Origin: Micromonospora siamensis
Lineage (GTDB): Bacteria; Actinomycetota; Actinomycetes; Mycobacteriales; Micromonosporaceae
NCBI RefSeq assembly: GCF_900090305.1
Contig: NZ_LT607751.1
Span: 2,604,001-2,668,000, forward strand
Length of the DNA: 64,000 nt
Direction of reading: 5' to 3'
A program made the position numbers and the translations under genes. Shown here piece by piece: positions 10,559 to 19,542 of the stretch (the stretch's first letter is position 1; every line of letters begins with the position of its first letter). The notes below the pieces were generated by a model. The model did not search any database and was not told where the DNA came from. It worked only from the letters and a program-made list of their open reading frames with translations.

Positions 10559-10606
10559 GAGCGTGATGACTCTGAGGAATACTTATACCTGAGAGTCATC
10601 ACGCTC
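10559..10606. promoter_or_regulatory. Long perfect inverted repeat with AT-rich loop
   Basis: Arms GAGCGTGATGACTCT (10559-10573) and its exact complement (10592-10606) flank an 18-nt AT-rich centre containing AATACTTATACC, rare in this GC-rich window. It could be a repressor operator, a terminator for the stress-protein operon end or part of a small element; the sequence does not decide. Confidence 0.5.
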
Positions 10607-10659
10607 GAAACCTTAATGCCAGCTGGCGCGGCCAGCGGGCCTCGCGCGCCGATCCCATC

Positions 10660-10860
10660 GCCGTCCGCCGTCCGCCGTCCGCCGTCCGGGCCGCCCAGGC
10701 CGCCCAGGCCGCCCGGGCCGGCCGCTGGGCGGCGGGCTCGGCCGTGCCGGCCCGGCATGAGTCGCGGGGACCTGGCATGGGGTCGCGGGGACCTGGCACG
10801 AGAGGGCGCGGACCCCGCATGGGGCCCGGCATGAGTCGCCCGGACCCGGCACGAGCCGCG
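10660..10860. repeat. Short-period GC-rich tandem repeats
   Basis: Successive arrays of about 7 nt (CGCCGTC units), 9 nt (GCCGCCCAG units) and 21 nt (GGCATGAGTCGCGGGGACCTG-like units) lie downstream of the stress-protein gene. Nothing suggests translation. They look like slippage-expanded noncoding DNA. Confidence 0.55.
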
Positions 10861-11001
10861 CCGGGCGGTTCCAGCGTGTCCGGCGCGCTTGGATCGGCAT
10901 CGGCGCGTCCGGCCATGCAGAGCTGGCTCGACCGCGCGGACCGGGCTCACCCGCCCGGGCCGGTGGGCCGCGACGCGCGGTAGCGGCCCACCGGAGCGGT
11001 C

Positions 11002-11856
11002 TCAGCGTTCGCGGGCCACCGCGACCGGGCAGTACGCGTGCTGGATCAGCTGCTGGCTCACCGAACCGAGCAGCATCCCGCGCAGCCCGCCCCGGCCCCG
11101 GCTGCCCACGACCACCAACTGGGCGGCGCGGCTCGCCTCGACCAACTCGGCGGCGGGGCTGCCGGCGGTCACGTCGACCGAGACCGCCAGCTCGGGGAAG
11201 GTCTCCCGCCACTGGGCGACCGCCTCTTCGGTCGCCGTCCGGTCGTCCGCGAGAGTGGCCGCCGCCTCGTCGGCGGAGAGGCGGCCCGCTTGGGAGACCC
11301 GGAGCACCCGCAGCGGGCAGGCCCGCTGGGCCGCGCGTTCCACCGCGAAACCGAGCGCCAGGTGCGCCGACTCCGACCCGTCGAAGCCCACCACCACCGG
11401 GCCGTTCGGCTCCGGGTGGGATTCCCGGACCACCACCACCGGGCAGTGTGCGTGCGCGGTGACCGAGACGGCGGTCGAGCCGACCAGCAGGCCACCGAAG
11501 CCGCCGTGACCGCGGCTGCCGAGCACCAGCAGGTCGGCTTCGGCGGAGCGTTCCTGGAGCACCAGCGCGGGCGGGCCGTCGAAGACCTCGCCGTGCACCG
11601 TGAGCCCCGGGTGGCGGGCGGCGGCGTCCGCCGCGGCCCGGCGTACCAGTTCCTCGACCTCGCGGCGGGCGGTGTCGTCCGGCCAGACGCCGGGGGCGAT
11701 GCCCGGACCGACCCAACCGGCCACGGTCAGCCACTCGAAGACGTACGCCAGCCGGACCGGCCGGCCCGAGCGGCCCGCCTCGGCCAGCGCCCACTCCAGG
11801 GCCACCGTGGCGTCGGCGGAGCCGTCGTAGCCGACCAGGATCTCGTCGGAACTCAC
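11002..11856 (-). CDS. Tandem-domain universal stress protein (UspA family)
   Basis: A 284-aa protein with two Usp domains (about 1-145 and 150-284). It starts with GTG 11854-11856, which overlaps the phosphoketolase stop as GTGA, so the two form an operon. Both domains keep the ATP-binding glycine loop ([16 protein letters not shown] and [16 protein letters not shown]) and an N-terminal VGYDGSADA or VGFDGSESA with the Asp that contacts adenine nucleotides. Tandem Usps of this kind are prominent members of the DosR and OsdR regulons and are thought to link ATP binding to growth arrest. The exact partner is unknown. Confidence 0.9.
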   Translation of the reverse strand: MSSDEILVGYDGSADATVALEWALAEAGRSGRPVRLAYVFEWLTVAGWVGPGIAPGVWPDDTARREVEELVRRAAADAAARHPGLTVHGEVFDGPPALVLQERSAEADLLVLGSRGHGGFGGLLVGSTAVSVTAHAHCPVVVVRESHPEPNGPVVVGFDGSESAHLALGFAVERAAQRACPLRVLRVSQAGRLSADEAAATLADDRTATEEAVAQWRETFPELAVSVDVTAGSPAAELVEASRAAQLVVVGSRGRGGLRGMLLGSVSQQLIQHAYCPVAVARER

Positions 11857-14255
11857 TGGCCACTCCGCAGCGCCGGGTCGGTCTCCCGGATCCAGCGCCA
11901 CTCGGCCACCCGCGGGTCGTCCTCGCCGTAGCGGCGAGTGTGGTCGCGGCACGCCTGCCGGGCGTCCACCATCTCCTGGCGCAGGTGGGCGGCCCGCGCG
12001 GCCAGCCCCGGCACCCGGTCGATGACGTCGATGACCAGGTGGAACCGGTCCAGGTCGTTGAGCATCACCATGTCGAACGGGGTGGTGGTGGTGCCCTCCT
12101 CCTTGTAGCCGCGCACGTGCAGGTTGTCGTGGTTGGCCCGGCGGTAGGTGAGCCGGTGGATCAGCCACGGGTAGCCGTGGTACGCGAAGATGATCGGCTT
12201 GTCCCGGGTGAAGATGGTGTCGAACTCGTTGTCCGGCAGGCCGTGCGGGTGCTCCGACGGCGGTTGCAGCCGCATCAGGTCGACCACGTTGACCACCCGG
12301 ACCTTCAGCTCCGGCAGGTGCTGGCGGAGCAGGTCCGCGGCGGCGAGGGTCTCCAGGGTCGGCACGTCGCCGGCGCAGCCGAGCACCACGTCCGGTTCGC
12401 TGCCGTCGTCGGTGCTGGCCCAGTCCCAGATGCCCAGGCCGCGGCGGCAGTGCTGGACCGCCTCGTCCATGGTCAGCCAGTTCGGGGCGGGCTGCTTGCC
12501 GGCCACCACCACGTTGATGTAGTGCCGGCTGCGCAGGCAGTGGTCCATGGTGGACAACAGGGTGTTGCCGTCCGGCGGCAGGTAGACGCGTACCACCTCG
12601 GCCTTCTTGTTGACCACGTGGTCGATGAAGCCCGGGTCCTGGTGCGAGAAGCCGTTGTGGTCCTGCCGCCAGACGTGGCTGGACAGCAGGTAGTTCAGCG
12701 ACGCGATCGGCTCCCGCCAGGGAATGCGCCGGGTGACCTTCAGCCACTTCGCGTGCTGGTTCACCATCGAGTCGACGATGTGGATGAACGCCTCGTAGCT
12801 GGTGAAGATGCCGTGCCGGCCGGTCAGCAGGTAGCCCTCCAGCCAGCCCTCGCAGAGGTGCTCCGACAGCACCTCCATCACCCGGCCGTCGGGGGAGAGG
12901 TGGTCGTCGCCGGGCACCGTGCCGGCGACGAACGCCCGGTCGGTCACCTCGAAGGCGGCCCCGAGCCGGTTGGAGGCCACCTCGTCCGGGCCGAAGAGGC
13001 GGAACGTCTGCGGGTTGCGGACGATCACGTCGCGTACCCACTGACCGAGGACGCCGGTCGCGCCGACGGCCGGCTCGCCCGGCCGCTTGACGTCGACGGC
13101 GTACTCGTGGAAGTCGGGCAGGTCCAGGTCGCGCAGCAGCCGGCCGCCGTTGGCCACCGGGTTGGCGCTCATCCGCCGGTCCCCGGTGGGCGGCAGCGTG
13201 ACCAGCTCCTCGACCGGGGAGCCGGTGGCGTCGAAGAGCTCCTCCGGCCGGTAGCTGCGCAGCCAGCGCTCCAGCTCGGCCAGGTGCTCCGGGTTGTCGC
13301 GGACCTCGGCGATCGGCACCTGGTGGGCGCGGAAGGTGCCCTCCACCTGCTTGCCGTCGACGGTGCGCGGCCCGGTCCAGCCCTTCGGCGTACGCAGCAC
13401 GATCATCGGCCAGCGGGGGCGCTCGACGGTCTCACCGGTCCGGGCCCGGCGCTGGATCGCGGCGATCTCGTCGCAGGCCCGGTCCAGGGTCGCCGCGAGC
13501 AGCTGGTGCACCTTCTCCGGCTCGTCGCCCGCCACCACGTACGGCTGGTAGCCGAAGCCGCGCATCATCTCCAGCAGATCCTGCTCGGGGATCCGGTCCA
13601 GTACCGTCGGGTTGGCGATCTTGTAGCCGTTGAGGTGCAGGATGGGCAGCACCGCGCCGTCGCGGGCCGGGTTGAGGAAGACATTGGACAGCCAGCTGCC
13701 GGCGAGCGGCCCGGTCTCCGCCTCGCCGTCGCCGATGACGCAGGCGACCAGCAGGTCCGGGTTGTCGAAGGCGGCGCCGTAGGCGTGGCTCAGGGCGTAC
13801 CCGAGCTCGCCGCCCTCGTGGATCGAGCCCGGCACCTCCGGTGCGACGTGGCTGGGGATGCCGCCGGGGAAGGAGAACTGGCGGAACAGCCGCTGCATGC
13901 CGGTCTCGTCCCGGCTGATCGAGTGGTACAGCTCGCTGTAGGTGCCCTCCAACCAGGTGTTGGCCACCAGGGCGGGGCCGCCGTGGCCGGGGCCGGTGAC
14001 GAAGATGGCGGACAGGTCGCGGTCGACGATGACCCGGTTGAGGTGCGTGTAGAGCAGGTTGAGCCCGGGGCTGGTGCCCCAGTGGCCGAGCAGTCGGGGC
14101 TTGACGTGCTCGGGGCGCAGCGGCTCCCGCAGCAGCGGGTTGTCGAGCAGGTAGATCTGCCCGACGGTGAGGTAGTTCGCCGCGCGCCAGTAGGCGTCAA
14201 GCCGGCGCAGCTCGTCTTCGGTCAGGGGGCTGTGCAGGTCGAGAGCGGTGTCCAT
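11853..14255 (-). CDS. Xylulose-5-phosphate/fructose-6-phosphate phosphoketolase
   Basis: An 800-aa protein, the usual length for Xfp, starting at ATG 14253-14255. The N-terminal [29 protein letters not shown], the thiamine-diphosphate region [17 protein letters not shown] and the C-terminal [20 protein letters not shown] are all hallmarks of phosphoketolase. The enzyme cleaves xylulose-5-P or fructose-6-P with phosphate to acetyl-phosphate plus glyceraldehyde-3-P or erythrose-4-P, giving ATP through acetate kinase without oxygen, which fits a hypoxia island. It is co-transcribed with the universal stress protein gene downstream. A DosR-like box lies about 98 nt upstream of the start. Confidence 0.95.
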   Translation of the reverse strand: MDTALDLHSPLTEDELRRLDAYWRAANYLTVGQIYLLDNPLLREPLRPEHVKPRLLGHWGTSPGLNLLYTHLNRVIVDRDLSAIFVTGPGHGGPALVANTWLEGTYSELYHSISRDETGMQRLFRQFSFPGGIPSHVAPEVPGSIHEGGELGYALSHAYGAAFDNPDLLVACVIGDGEAETGPLAGSWLSNVFLNPARDGAVLPILHLNGYKIANPTVLDRIPEQDLLEMMRGFGYQPYVVAGDEPEKVHQLLAATLDRACDEIAAIQRRARTGETVERPRWPMIVLRTPKGWTGPRTVDGKQVEGTFRAHQVPIAEVRDNPEHLAELERWLRSYRPEELFDATGSPVEELVTLPPTGDRRMSANPVANGGRLLRDLDLPDFHEYAVDVKRPGEPAVGATGVLGQWVRDVIVRNPQTFRLFGPDEVASNRLGAAFEVTDRAFVAGTVPGDDHLSPDGRVMEVLSEHLCEGWLEGYLLTGRHGIFTSYEAFIHIVDSMVNQHAKWLKVTRRIPWREPIASLNYLLSSHVWRQDHNGFSHQDPGFIDHVVNKKAEVVRVYLPPDGNTLLSTMDHCLRSRHYINVVVAGKQPAPNWLTMDEAVQHCRRGLGIWDWASTDDGSEPDVVLGCAGDVPTLETLAAADLLRQHLPELKVRVVNVVDLMRLQPPSEHPHGLPDNEFDTIFTRDKPIIFAYHGYPWLIHRLTYRRANHDNLHVRGYKEEGTTTTPFDMVMLNDLDRFHLVIDVIDRVPGLAARAAHLRQEMVDARQACRDHTRRYGEDDPRVAEWRWIRETDPALRSGQ

Positions 14256-14352
14256 GCTGCATTAGCCTCTCGCGGGTCGGGGATTTGTGCACCCGGAAGC
14301 GCCAGTTCGGCCGGGCCGGTCCAGCTTCGCCGGTGGAGCCGGACGATGATCA

Positions 14353-14366
14353 GGGCCGTTGGTCCC
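14353..14366 (-). promoter_or_regulatory. DosR/OsdR-like box upstream of phosphoketolase
   Basis: The minus strand reads GGGACCAACGGCCC, matching the regulator-proximal box except for the two central bases. It lies about 98-111 nt upstream of the phosphoketolase ATG, in the gap after the second stress-protein gene. Confidence 0.55.
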
Positions 14367-14380
14367 GGCCCTCGAGGGCG

Positions 14381-15205
14381 TCATGCCCCGTCCGGCGGCG
14401 AGGAAACCGATCCACGCACGACGATGACGGGGCAGGGCGAGTGGTAGAGCAGCGACTGGCTCACCGCGCCGAGCATGCCGCGCCACGGCTCGTCGCCGCG
14501 CGCGCCCACGACGGCCAGTTGGGCGGAGCGGGACTGCTCCAGGAGCACGGTGCCCGGGTCACCCTCGATGGTGTGGCACTCGGCGGCCACCGCCGGGTGA
14601 CGTCGGGCGGCTCGGGCCACCGCCTGGACGAGCACCTGCTCGCCGTCGTGCCGGCCCGGTTCCAGCACCCGGATCGCGAGCACCCGCGCGGAGCGCCGGT
14701 CGGCGCAGTCGAAGGCGAAGGCCAGGGCGGTCTGCGAGCTGGCGGAGCCGTCCACCCCGACCAGAACCGGCCCCGCCGGTGGTGGCTGCGGGCGGACCAC
14801 CAGCACCGGGCAGTCGGCCCGGGCGGCCACCTGGACCGCCGGGGCGTCGGCGGGCACGCAGGCGCCGCAGCCGGCCATCCCGCCGTCGCCGAGGGCGACC
14901 AGGTACGCCGACTCGGAGCGGCGGATCAGCGCCTGCACCGGTGAGCCCTCGACGATCTCGCCGCTGACCGGCACCGCCGGTTCGGCGTCGTTGGCGGCCG
15001 CGGCGGCCCGCTCGATCAGCTCCTCCGCGTCGGTCCGGGTGACCGCGCCGGTGGAGTCGAACGCCGCCTCCCAGTTGAAGGCGTGCAGCAGGCTCAGCGA
15101 CCGCCCCTGCGCGGCGGCCTCCCGGGCGGCCAGCCGGACCACCTGCATCGACTCCTCGGAGGGGCCGACCGCGGCCACGACCGCCGCGTCGGCGGGTGTG
15201 GTCAT
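14381..15205 (-). CDS. Tandem universal stress protein with degenerate first nucleotide loop
   Basis: A 274-aa protein from ATG 15203-15205, preceded by GGGAGGTGAG. Two Usp-like halves are visible: the first begins VVAAVGPSEESM and the second VLVGVDGSASS. In the first half the usual glycine loop is replaced by GDGGMAGCGAC, losing the terminal G(S/T); the second reads GARGDEPWRGMLGAVSQ and is closer to consensus. Nucleotide binding by the first half is therefore doubtful. It lies upstream of the phosphoketolase/Usp operon in the same direction, with a 125-nt gap holding a DosR-like box, so it probably belongs to the same stress response. Confidence 0.85.
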   Translation of the reverse strand: MTTPADAAVVAAVGPSEESMQVVRLAAREAAAQGRSLSLLHAFNWEAAFDSTGAVTRTDAEELIERAAAAANDAEPAVPVSGEIVEGSPVQALIRRSESAYLVALGDGGMAGCGACVPADAPAVQVAARADCPVLVVRPQPPPAGPVLVGVDGSASSQTALAFAFDCADRRSARVLAIRVLEPGRHDGEQVLVQAVARAARRHPAVAAECHTIEGDPGTVLLEQSRSAQLAVVGARGDEPWRGMLGAVSQSLLYHSPCPVIVVRGSVSSPPDGA

Positions 15206-15295
15206 CCGCCCTCACCTCCCCGACGCCGGGCACGGCACGGCACGCTGTCGTGACCGAGCGTAGTGCCGGTGTCGGGGCGGTGGGGCGGGATCCGC

Positions 15296-16120
15296 TCAGC
15301 GGAACTGGAGGCGGTTCACCGCGTCGAAGGCCCGGGCGCCGAAGAGCCGGCGGCTGTGCACCATGATCCGGGCGGCGGCGGTGACCAGGTAGCGGGTCTT
15401 CGGCCGGCGGGCGGTGACGGCGTGCTCGATGACCCGGGCCACCGCGTCCGGGGTGGCGGCGAGCATCCGGTTGTCGTACGACTTCGCCATCGCGGTGTCG
15501 ACGGCGGTGACCATCTTGCGGTAGGGGCCGTCCGGGTCGGCCCCGGCGCCGAGCGAGGAGCTGGCGACCGCGCCGAAGCCGGTCCGGATCAGCCCGGGCT
15601 CGACGATGGCCACGTCGACGCCGAACGGCCGTACCTCCTGGCGCAGGGCGTCGGAGATCGCTTCGACCGCGTACTTGCTGGCGTGGTAGTAGCCGCCGCC
15701 GGGGAAGACCAGCCGGCCGCCCATCGAGCTGATGTTGACGATCCGGCCCCGGCCGGCGCGCCGCATCCCGGGCAGGACGAGCTGGGTGAGCCGGCTGAGC
15801 CCGAAGACGTTGGTCTCGAACTGGGCGCGGACCCGGTCCATCGGGGTCTCCTCGATCGGGCCGTACTCGCCGTAGCCGGCGTTGTTGACCAGCACGTCGA
15901 CCTGGCCGTGCTCGGCCTCGATGGCGGCGACGGCGGCGCGCATCGACTCCTCGTCGGTGACGTCCAGGGGGAGGATCCGGGCGCCGGTGTCGGCCAGGTC
16001 GGCGATGGCCGCGACCTTGCGGGCGGTGGCGTAGACGGTGAGGTCGGGGCGGCGGGCGAGCCGGGCGACGGTGGCCCGGCCGATGCCGGAGGAGGTGCCG
16101 GTGATCAGGACGGTGGTCAT
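15296..16120 (-). CDS. Short-chain dehydrogenase/reductase
   Basis: A 274-aa classical SDR starting at ATG 16118-16120, which overlaps the TetR stop (ATGA). It shows the cofactor motif TGTSSGIG, NNAG, the catalytic Ser in NISSMGG and YHASK (Tyr, Lys). The C-terminal extension (TARRPKTRYLVTAAARIM) is typical of actinobacterial oxidoreductases of the SDR family with unknown lipid or ketone substrates. It is the second gene of a TetR-SDR operon, so it is probably controlled by that repressor. Confidence 0.9.
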   Translation of the reverse strand: MTTVLITGTSSGIGRATVARLARRPDLTVYATARKVAAIADLADTGARILPLDVTDEESMRAAVAAIEAEHGQVDVLVNNAGYGEYGPIEETPMDRVRAQFETNVFGLSRLTQLVLPGMRRAGRGRIVNISSMGGRLVFPGGGYYHASKYAVEAISDALRQEVRPFGVDVAIVEPGLIRTGFGAVASSSLGAGADPDGPYRKMVTAVDTAMAKSYDNRMLAATPDAVARVIEHAVTARRPKTRYLVTAAARIMVHSRRLFGARAFDAVNRLQFR

Positions 16121-16677
16121 GACGGTTCTCCCGGTCGGGTGAGGCCGGCGACGACCAGCGCGACGCCGTCGCGCAGCCGCTGCCGGGGCAGGTCGGGGTC
16201 GGTGAGGTCGGCTTCCAGGCCGCGGGTGAGCGCGACCAGGACCTCGGCCACGGCGTGGGCCCGCGGCCCGGCGGCTTCGGCGAGGGCGGAGGCCACCACC
16301 TCGGTCAGCTCCCGGGTGTACGCCTCGGAGAGGTCGCCGGTGAGCTTGCCGCTGGCGTCGAGCAGTTCGGCCGCGTGCCGGCTGTCCCGGTGCAGGCCGA
16401 GGGTGAGTTCCAGCTTCGCGCCCAGCACGGCCTGGAGGCGCTGGGTGACGGTGTCGTCGGACGCCGCGGCGGCCCGGGCCTGGGTCAGCGAGGCGGCGAA
16501 GAGCCGCTCGGCGAGCCGCCGGTAGGCGTCGTCCTTGTTGCGGACGTACTGGTAGACCGCCGGGCGGGACATCCCGGCCGCGGCGGCGATGTCGTCCATC
16601 GTCGTGCGGCGGATGCCGTGCCGGGTGAAGCACTCGTACGCGGCGGTGAGGATGGCGTCCAACCGGTCCGTTGACAT
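16117..16677 (-). CDS. TetR-family transcriptional regulator
   Basis: A 186-aa protein from ATG 16675-16677. The N-terminal HTH reads AAYECFTRHGIRRTTMDDIA followed by GMSRPAVYQYVRNKDDAYR, a canonical TetR fold; the rest is the helical ligand domain. A longer start at 16728 is possible but would put the adjacent palindrome (16678-16705) inside the gene. It overlaps the downstream SDR by 4 nt, so it likely represses its own operon until a small hydrophobic ligand, perhaps the SDR substrate, binds. Confidence 0.9.
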   Translation of the reverse strand: MSTDRLDAILTAAYECFTRHGIRRTTMDDIAAAAGMSRPAVYQYVRNKDDAYRRLAERLFAASLTQARAAAASDDTVTQRLQAVLGAKLELTLGLHRDSRHAAELLDASGKLTGDLSEAYTRELTEVVASALAEAAGPRAHAVAEVLVALTRGLEADLTDPDLPRQRLRDGVALVVAGLTRPGEPS

Positions 16678-16705
16678 GCTGACGATTCTTGCACAGATTG
16701 TCAGC
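16678..16705. promoter_or_regulatory. Candidate TetR operator
   Basis: GCTGACGAT (16678-16686) and ATTGTCAGC (16697-16705) form an inverted repeat with one mismatch, abutting the TetR ATG. Position and symmetry suggest autoregulation. Confidence 0.5.
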
Positions 16706-16746
16706 ACGTCACGGGTGTTCTCTGTCACGACGGGGCGCGGGGGCTG

Positions 16747-17529
16747 CTAGCGGGGGTGGACGCGGATCGCGACGGCGGTGGCGTTGTCGGCGCCGCCGGC
16801 GTCGAGCGTGGCGAGCAGCAGGTCCCGGACCGCCTGGTCCGGCCGCGGGTCGCCCAGCAGGTCGCGCAGCAGGTGGTAGTCGACCTGGTCGGTGACCCCG
16901 TCGGTGCAGAGCAGCCAGGTGTCGCCCGGCCGCAGCGGGGTGGCGATCAGGTCGGCGTCGGGCGACTCGGGGTGCCCGACGTAGCGCAGCAACTGGTAGC
17001 GGGCCCGGGCGGCCTCGGGGGAGTCGGCCGCGTACCAACCGTGCAGCAGGCCCAGCCAGGCCGCGGTGTGGTCGACGGTGACCAGCTCCAGCAGTCCGTC
17101 GCGCAGCCGGTAGGCCCGCGAGTCGCCGAGCTGGGCGATCCAGGCCTGCTCGCCGTCCGGCTCGGCGACCAGAGTGGTGAGGGTGCAGCCGGTCAGCTCG
17201 TGCAGCGGGGCGCCGACGGCGCGTACCCGGGTCTGCGCCTCGGCGACGGCGGCCCGCAGCGTACGGGCGCCCACCTCGGGCCAGTCGGCGTGCAGCCGGC
17301 CGGTCAGCGCGGCGGCGGTGGTGGCGCCGGCCAGCCGGCTGCCCTCGCCGGACCCCATGCCGTCGATCACCGCGGCGAAGGGCAGCTCCGGGTCGACGTG
17401 CAGCACGTCGAAGTTGGCCGGGTAGCGGTCGCCCACCACGGTGGCGCCGGCGATCTCCAGCTCGAAGCGCCCGGCCACGTGCCGCCGGGTCTGCGGTTCG
17501 GGCCGGTCGGACCGGCGGCGCAGGCGCAC
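16747..17529 (-). CDS. PP2C-family (PPM) serine/threonine phosphatase-like protein
   Basis: A 260-aa protein starting with GTG 17527-17529. It carries PPM motifs: VIDGMGSGEGS (metal-binding Asp-Gly), GDSRAYRL, LLCTDGVTD and DNATAVAIRV. Such enzymes remove phosphate from Ser/Thr with Mn or Mg. There is no membrane segment, so it acts in the cytoplasm. It is divergent from the small HTH/Clp-N operon, and two perfect operators lie in the shared 84-nt promoter region, hinting at common control. The substrate is unknown. Confidence 0.87.
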   Translation of the reverse strand: MRLRRRSDRPEPQTRRHVAGRFELEIAGATVVGDRYPANFDVLHVDPELPFAAVIDGMGSGEGSRLAGATTAAALTGRLHADWPEVGARTLRAAVAEAQTRVRAVGAPLHELTGCTLTTLVAEPDGEQAWIAQLGDSRAYRLRDGLLELVTVDHTAAWLGLLHGWYAADSPEAARARYQLLRYVGHPESPDADLIATPLRPGDTWLLCTDGVTDQVDYHLLRDLLGDPRPDQAVRDLLLATLDAGGADNATAVAIRVHPR

Positions 17530-17564
17530 CGGCTGACGCTAGCACCGGGGGTGCCGCGATCGGG

Positions 17565-17582
17565 TGTCAACCGGGGTTGACA
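17565..17582. promoter_or_regulatory. Operator copy 1 (TGTCAAC-N4-GTTGACA)
   Basis: A perfect 7-bp inverted repeat with a 4-nt spacer. An identical-arm second copy is centred 28 nt away. It lies between the divergent phosphatase and HTH genes. Confidence 0.7.
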
Positions 17583-17592
17583 ACCGGCCGGC

Positions 17593-17610
17593 TGTCAACG
17601 TAAGTTGACA
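17593..17610. promoter_or_regulatory. Operator copy 2 (TGTCAAC-N4-GTTGACA)
   Basis: A second perfect copy that ends 3 nt before the HTH gene ATG, a place where bound protein would block transcription or ribosome loading. Autorepression by the small HTH protein is the simplest reading. Confidence 0.7.
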
Positions 17611-17613
17611 GGC

Positions 17614-17850
17614 ATGAGTCAGGCTACGCAACTGGCGGCGGACGCCGGCAGCACCGACCCCCGGGTCGGGCTCCGCGCGGTGCTCGCCCTGCGCCGGCTC
17701 CTCGAACGGCTGGAGGTGGTCCAGGTGGACAACGCCCGACGGCAGGGCTGGTCCTGGCAGGAGATCGCCGACGCGCTCGAGGTCAGCCGGCAGGCGGTCC
17801 ACAAGAAGCACGCCGGGCGACCGGCGGTGCCAGGCACCTGGGAGGCGTGA
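17614..17850 (+). CDS. Small helix-turn-helix DNA-binding protein
   Basis: A 78-aa protein from ATG 17614. The C-terminal half reads GWSWQEIADALEVSRQAVHKKHAGR, an HTH of the sigma-region-4 or MarR-like small type; the N-terminal half is a helix rich in Arg and Leu (LRAVLALRRLLERLEVVQVD) that could dimerise. Its stop TGA shares one base with the ATG of the Clp-N-domain gene, so they are translationally coupled. Two perfect palindromes upstream are probably its own operators. Confidence 0.85.
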   Translation: MSQATQLAADAGSTDPRVGLRAVLALRRLLERLEVVQVDNARRQGWSWQEIADALEVSRQAVHKKHAGRPAVPGTWEA

Positions 17851-18431
17851 TGTTCGAACGGTTCACCGACCGGGCCCGTACGGTCGTCCGGCTGGCGGTC
17901 GAGGAGGCCCGGGCCGACGGCGCCGCCCGGCCGGTCGGCACCGAGCACCTGCTGCTCGGCATCCTCGCCGACCGCGACGCGCTGGCCACCCGGCTGCTGG
18001 CCGACGCCGGAGCCGACGCGGACGACCTGCGCGGGCGCCTCCGCCGGCACACCGCCCGGGACGGGTCCGGCCTGGCCGAGGCGGACGCGGCCGCGCTCCG
18101 GGAGATCGGCATCGACCTGGCCGCCATCGTGGCCCGGATCGAGGAGTCCTTCGGCCCCGACGCGCTGCGCGAGGCACCCCCACCGCCCCGCCGCCGCTGG
18201 GGTCGGCGCCGGCCCGCCCGTGGCCCGTTCTCGGCGCGGGCGAAGAAGTCCCTGGAGCTGTCGCTGCGCGAGGCGCTCGCCCTGCGCCACCGCCACATCG
18301 GCACCGAGCACATCCTGCTCGGGCTGCTCCGCGAGGGCGGCGGCCTCGGCGCGCAGGTGCTCACCGAGGCCGGTGTGGATCTCGCCGACCTGCGCCGCCG
18401 GGTCGAGGTCGCCCTGCGTACGGCGGCCTGA
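17850..18431 (+). CDS. Clp N-terminal-domain protein (two Clp-N repeats, no ATPase)
   Basis: About 193 aa; ATG 17850 follows GGGAGG, with a GTG one codon earlier. The first half (MFERFTDRARTVVRLAVEEA, GTEHLLLGILAD) and second half (FSARAKKSLELSLREALALR, IGTEHILLGLL) are each a Clp_N repeat, the ClpC/ClpA N-domain that binds adaptors and substrates. The AAA+ modules are absent, and an Arg/Pro-rich linker separates the halves. It may act as a substrate-recruiting or competing adaptor for ClpC; that is inference. It is coupled to the HTH gene upstream. Confidence 0.87.
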   Translation: MFERFTDRARTVVRLAVEEARADGAARPVGTEHLLLGILADRDALATRLLADAGADADDLRGRLRRHTARDGSGLAEADAAALREIGIDLAAIVARIEESFGPDALREAPPPPRRRWGRRRPARGPFSARAKKSLELSLREALALRHRHIGTEHILLGLLREGGGLGAQVLTEAGVDLADLRRRVEVALRTAA

Positions 18432-18534
18432 CCGCCGCCGCCCAGCCGACCGCACCGGTAAACCTCTTTGCGGTCCACGCAACCTCCCGCGCGGTCGGCT
18501 CGCTGACCGGGCGGATCTGCTGCACACTTGCGCC

Positions 18535-19542
18535 GTGGATGGTGGAGATGACAAGCGTCCGGTGACCGCCGACAACCCCGCGCCGCGCTCCGCGGTGGTG
18601 GTCAACCCCTCGAAGGTGACCGATCTCGACGAGTTCCGCCGCACGGTGGACGACGCCCTCGCCGCGGCCGGCTGGCCCGCACCGACCTGGCACGAGACCA
18701 CCGTCGAGGACCCGGGCAGGGGCCAGACCGAGGAGGCCGTCAAGGCTGGCGCCGAGGTCGTCTTCGCCTGCGGTGGCGACGGCACCGTGATGGCCTGCGT
18801 GACCGCGCTCGCCGGCACCGACACGGCGCTCGCCGTCCTGCCGCAGGGCACCGGCAACCTGCTCGCCGCCAACCTCGGCCTCTCCAACGACCTGGCCGCC
18901 GGGCTGGCGGTCGCCGTGGAGCGGGGCATGCGACGGCTCGACGTGGGCGTCGTCGGCGACCAGTGCTTCGCCGTGATGGCGGGGATGGGCTTCGACGCCC
19001 AGATGCTCGACTCCACCTCCGAGACGACCAAGAAGCGGATCGGCTGGCCGGCGTACGTGGTGGGGGCGGCCAAGCACCTGCGAGACCGGCCGATGCGGGT
19101 TTCCATCAAGATCGACGATCAGCCGCCGGTGCGCCGCCGCGCCCGGTCGGTGCTGGTGGCCAACGTGGGCCGGCTCCAGGGCGGGGTGCGCCTGCTCACC
19201 GACGCCGAGCCCGACGACGGCTGGCTCGACGTCGCCGTGCTCACTCCGCGCACCATCCGGCAGTGGGTGGCGATGGGCTGGGCCCTGGTCCGCCGGCGCG
19301 GCAGTGTGCCCCGGCTGGAGGTGCTCCGGGCCCGCAAGGTCGAGATCACCAGCAACCGGGCCCAGCCCCGGCAGCTCGACGGCGACCTGATCGACCCGGG
19401 CCGCTCGCTGGCCGCCGAGATCAAGCCGCAGTCCCTCTGGCTCTGCGTGCCGCGCCCCGAGCAGCACCCGGACCTGGCGGTGGACGCCGACGCGGCGGCG
19501 GAGCGGGGCGAGCGGCTGATCGAGGAGGCCCAGCGTGAGTAG
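18535..19542 (+). CDS. Diacylglycerol kinase-type lipid kinase (DgkB/YegS family)
   Basis: A 335-aa protein from GTG 18535. It has the catalytic-domain signature AVVVNPSK, the glycine-rich CGGDGTVM loop and PQGTGNLLAANLG, followed by the beta-rich C-terminal domain with DGDLIDPG. Family members phosphorylate diacylglycerol or related lipids with ATP and recycle them into phospholipid or phosphatidylinositol-mannoside synthesis. The gene overlaps the BrkB-like membrane protein by 8 nt, so the two form an operon with a likely envelope role. A GTG at 18562 is an alternative start. Confidence 0.88.
   Translation: MDGGDDKRPVTADNPAPRSAVVVNPSKVTDLDEFRRTVDDALAAAGWPAPTWHETTVEDPGRGQTEEAVKAGAEVVFACGGDGTVMACVTALAGTDTALAVLPQGTGNLLAANLGLSNDLAAGLAVAVERGMRRLDVGVVGDQCFAVMAGMGFDAQMLDSTSETTKKRIGWPAYVVGAAKHLRDRPMRVSIKIDDQPPVRRRARSVLVANVGRLQGGVRLLTDAEPDDGWLDVAVLTPRTIRQWVAMGWALVRRRGSVPRLEVLRARKVEITSNRAQPRQLDGDLIDPGRSLAAEIKPQSLWLCVPRPEQHPDLAVDADAAAERGERLIEEAQRE

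Noticed and set aside
15206..15295. Further DosR-like box upstream of the second stress protein
   Set aside because: No sequence fitting GGGNCNNNNGNCCC was found in this gap; control may come from elsewhere.
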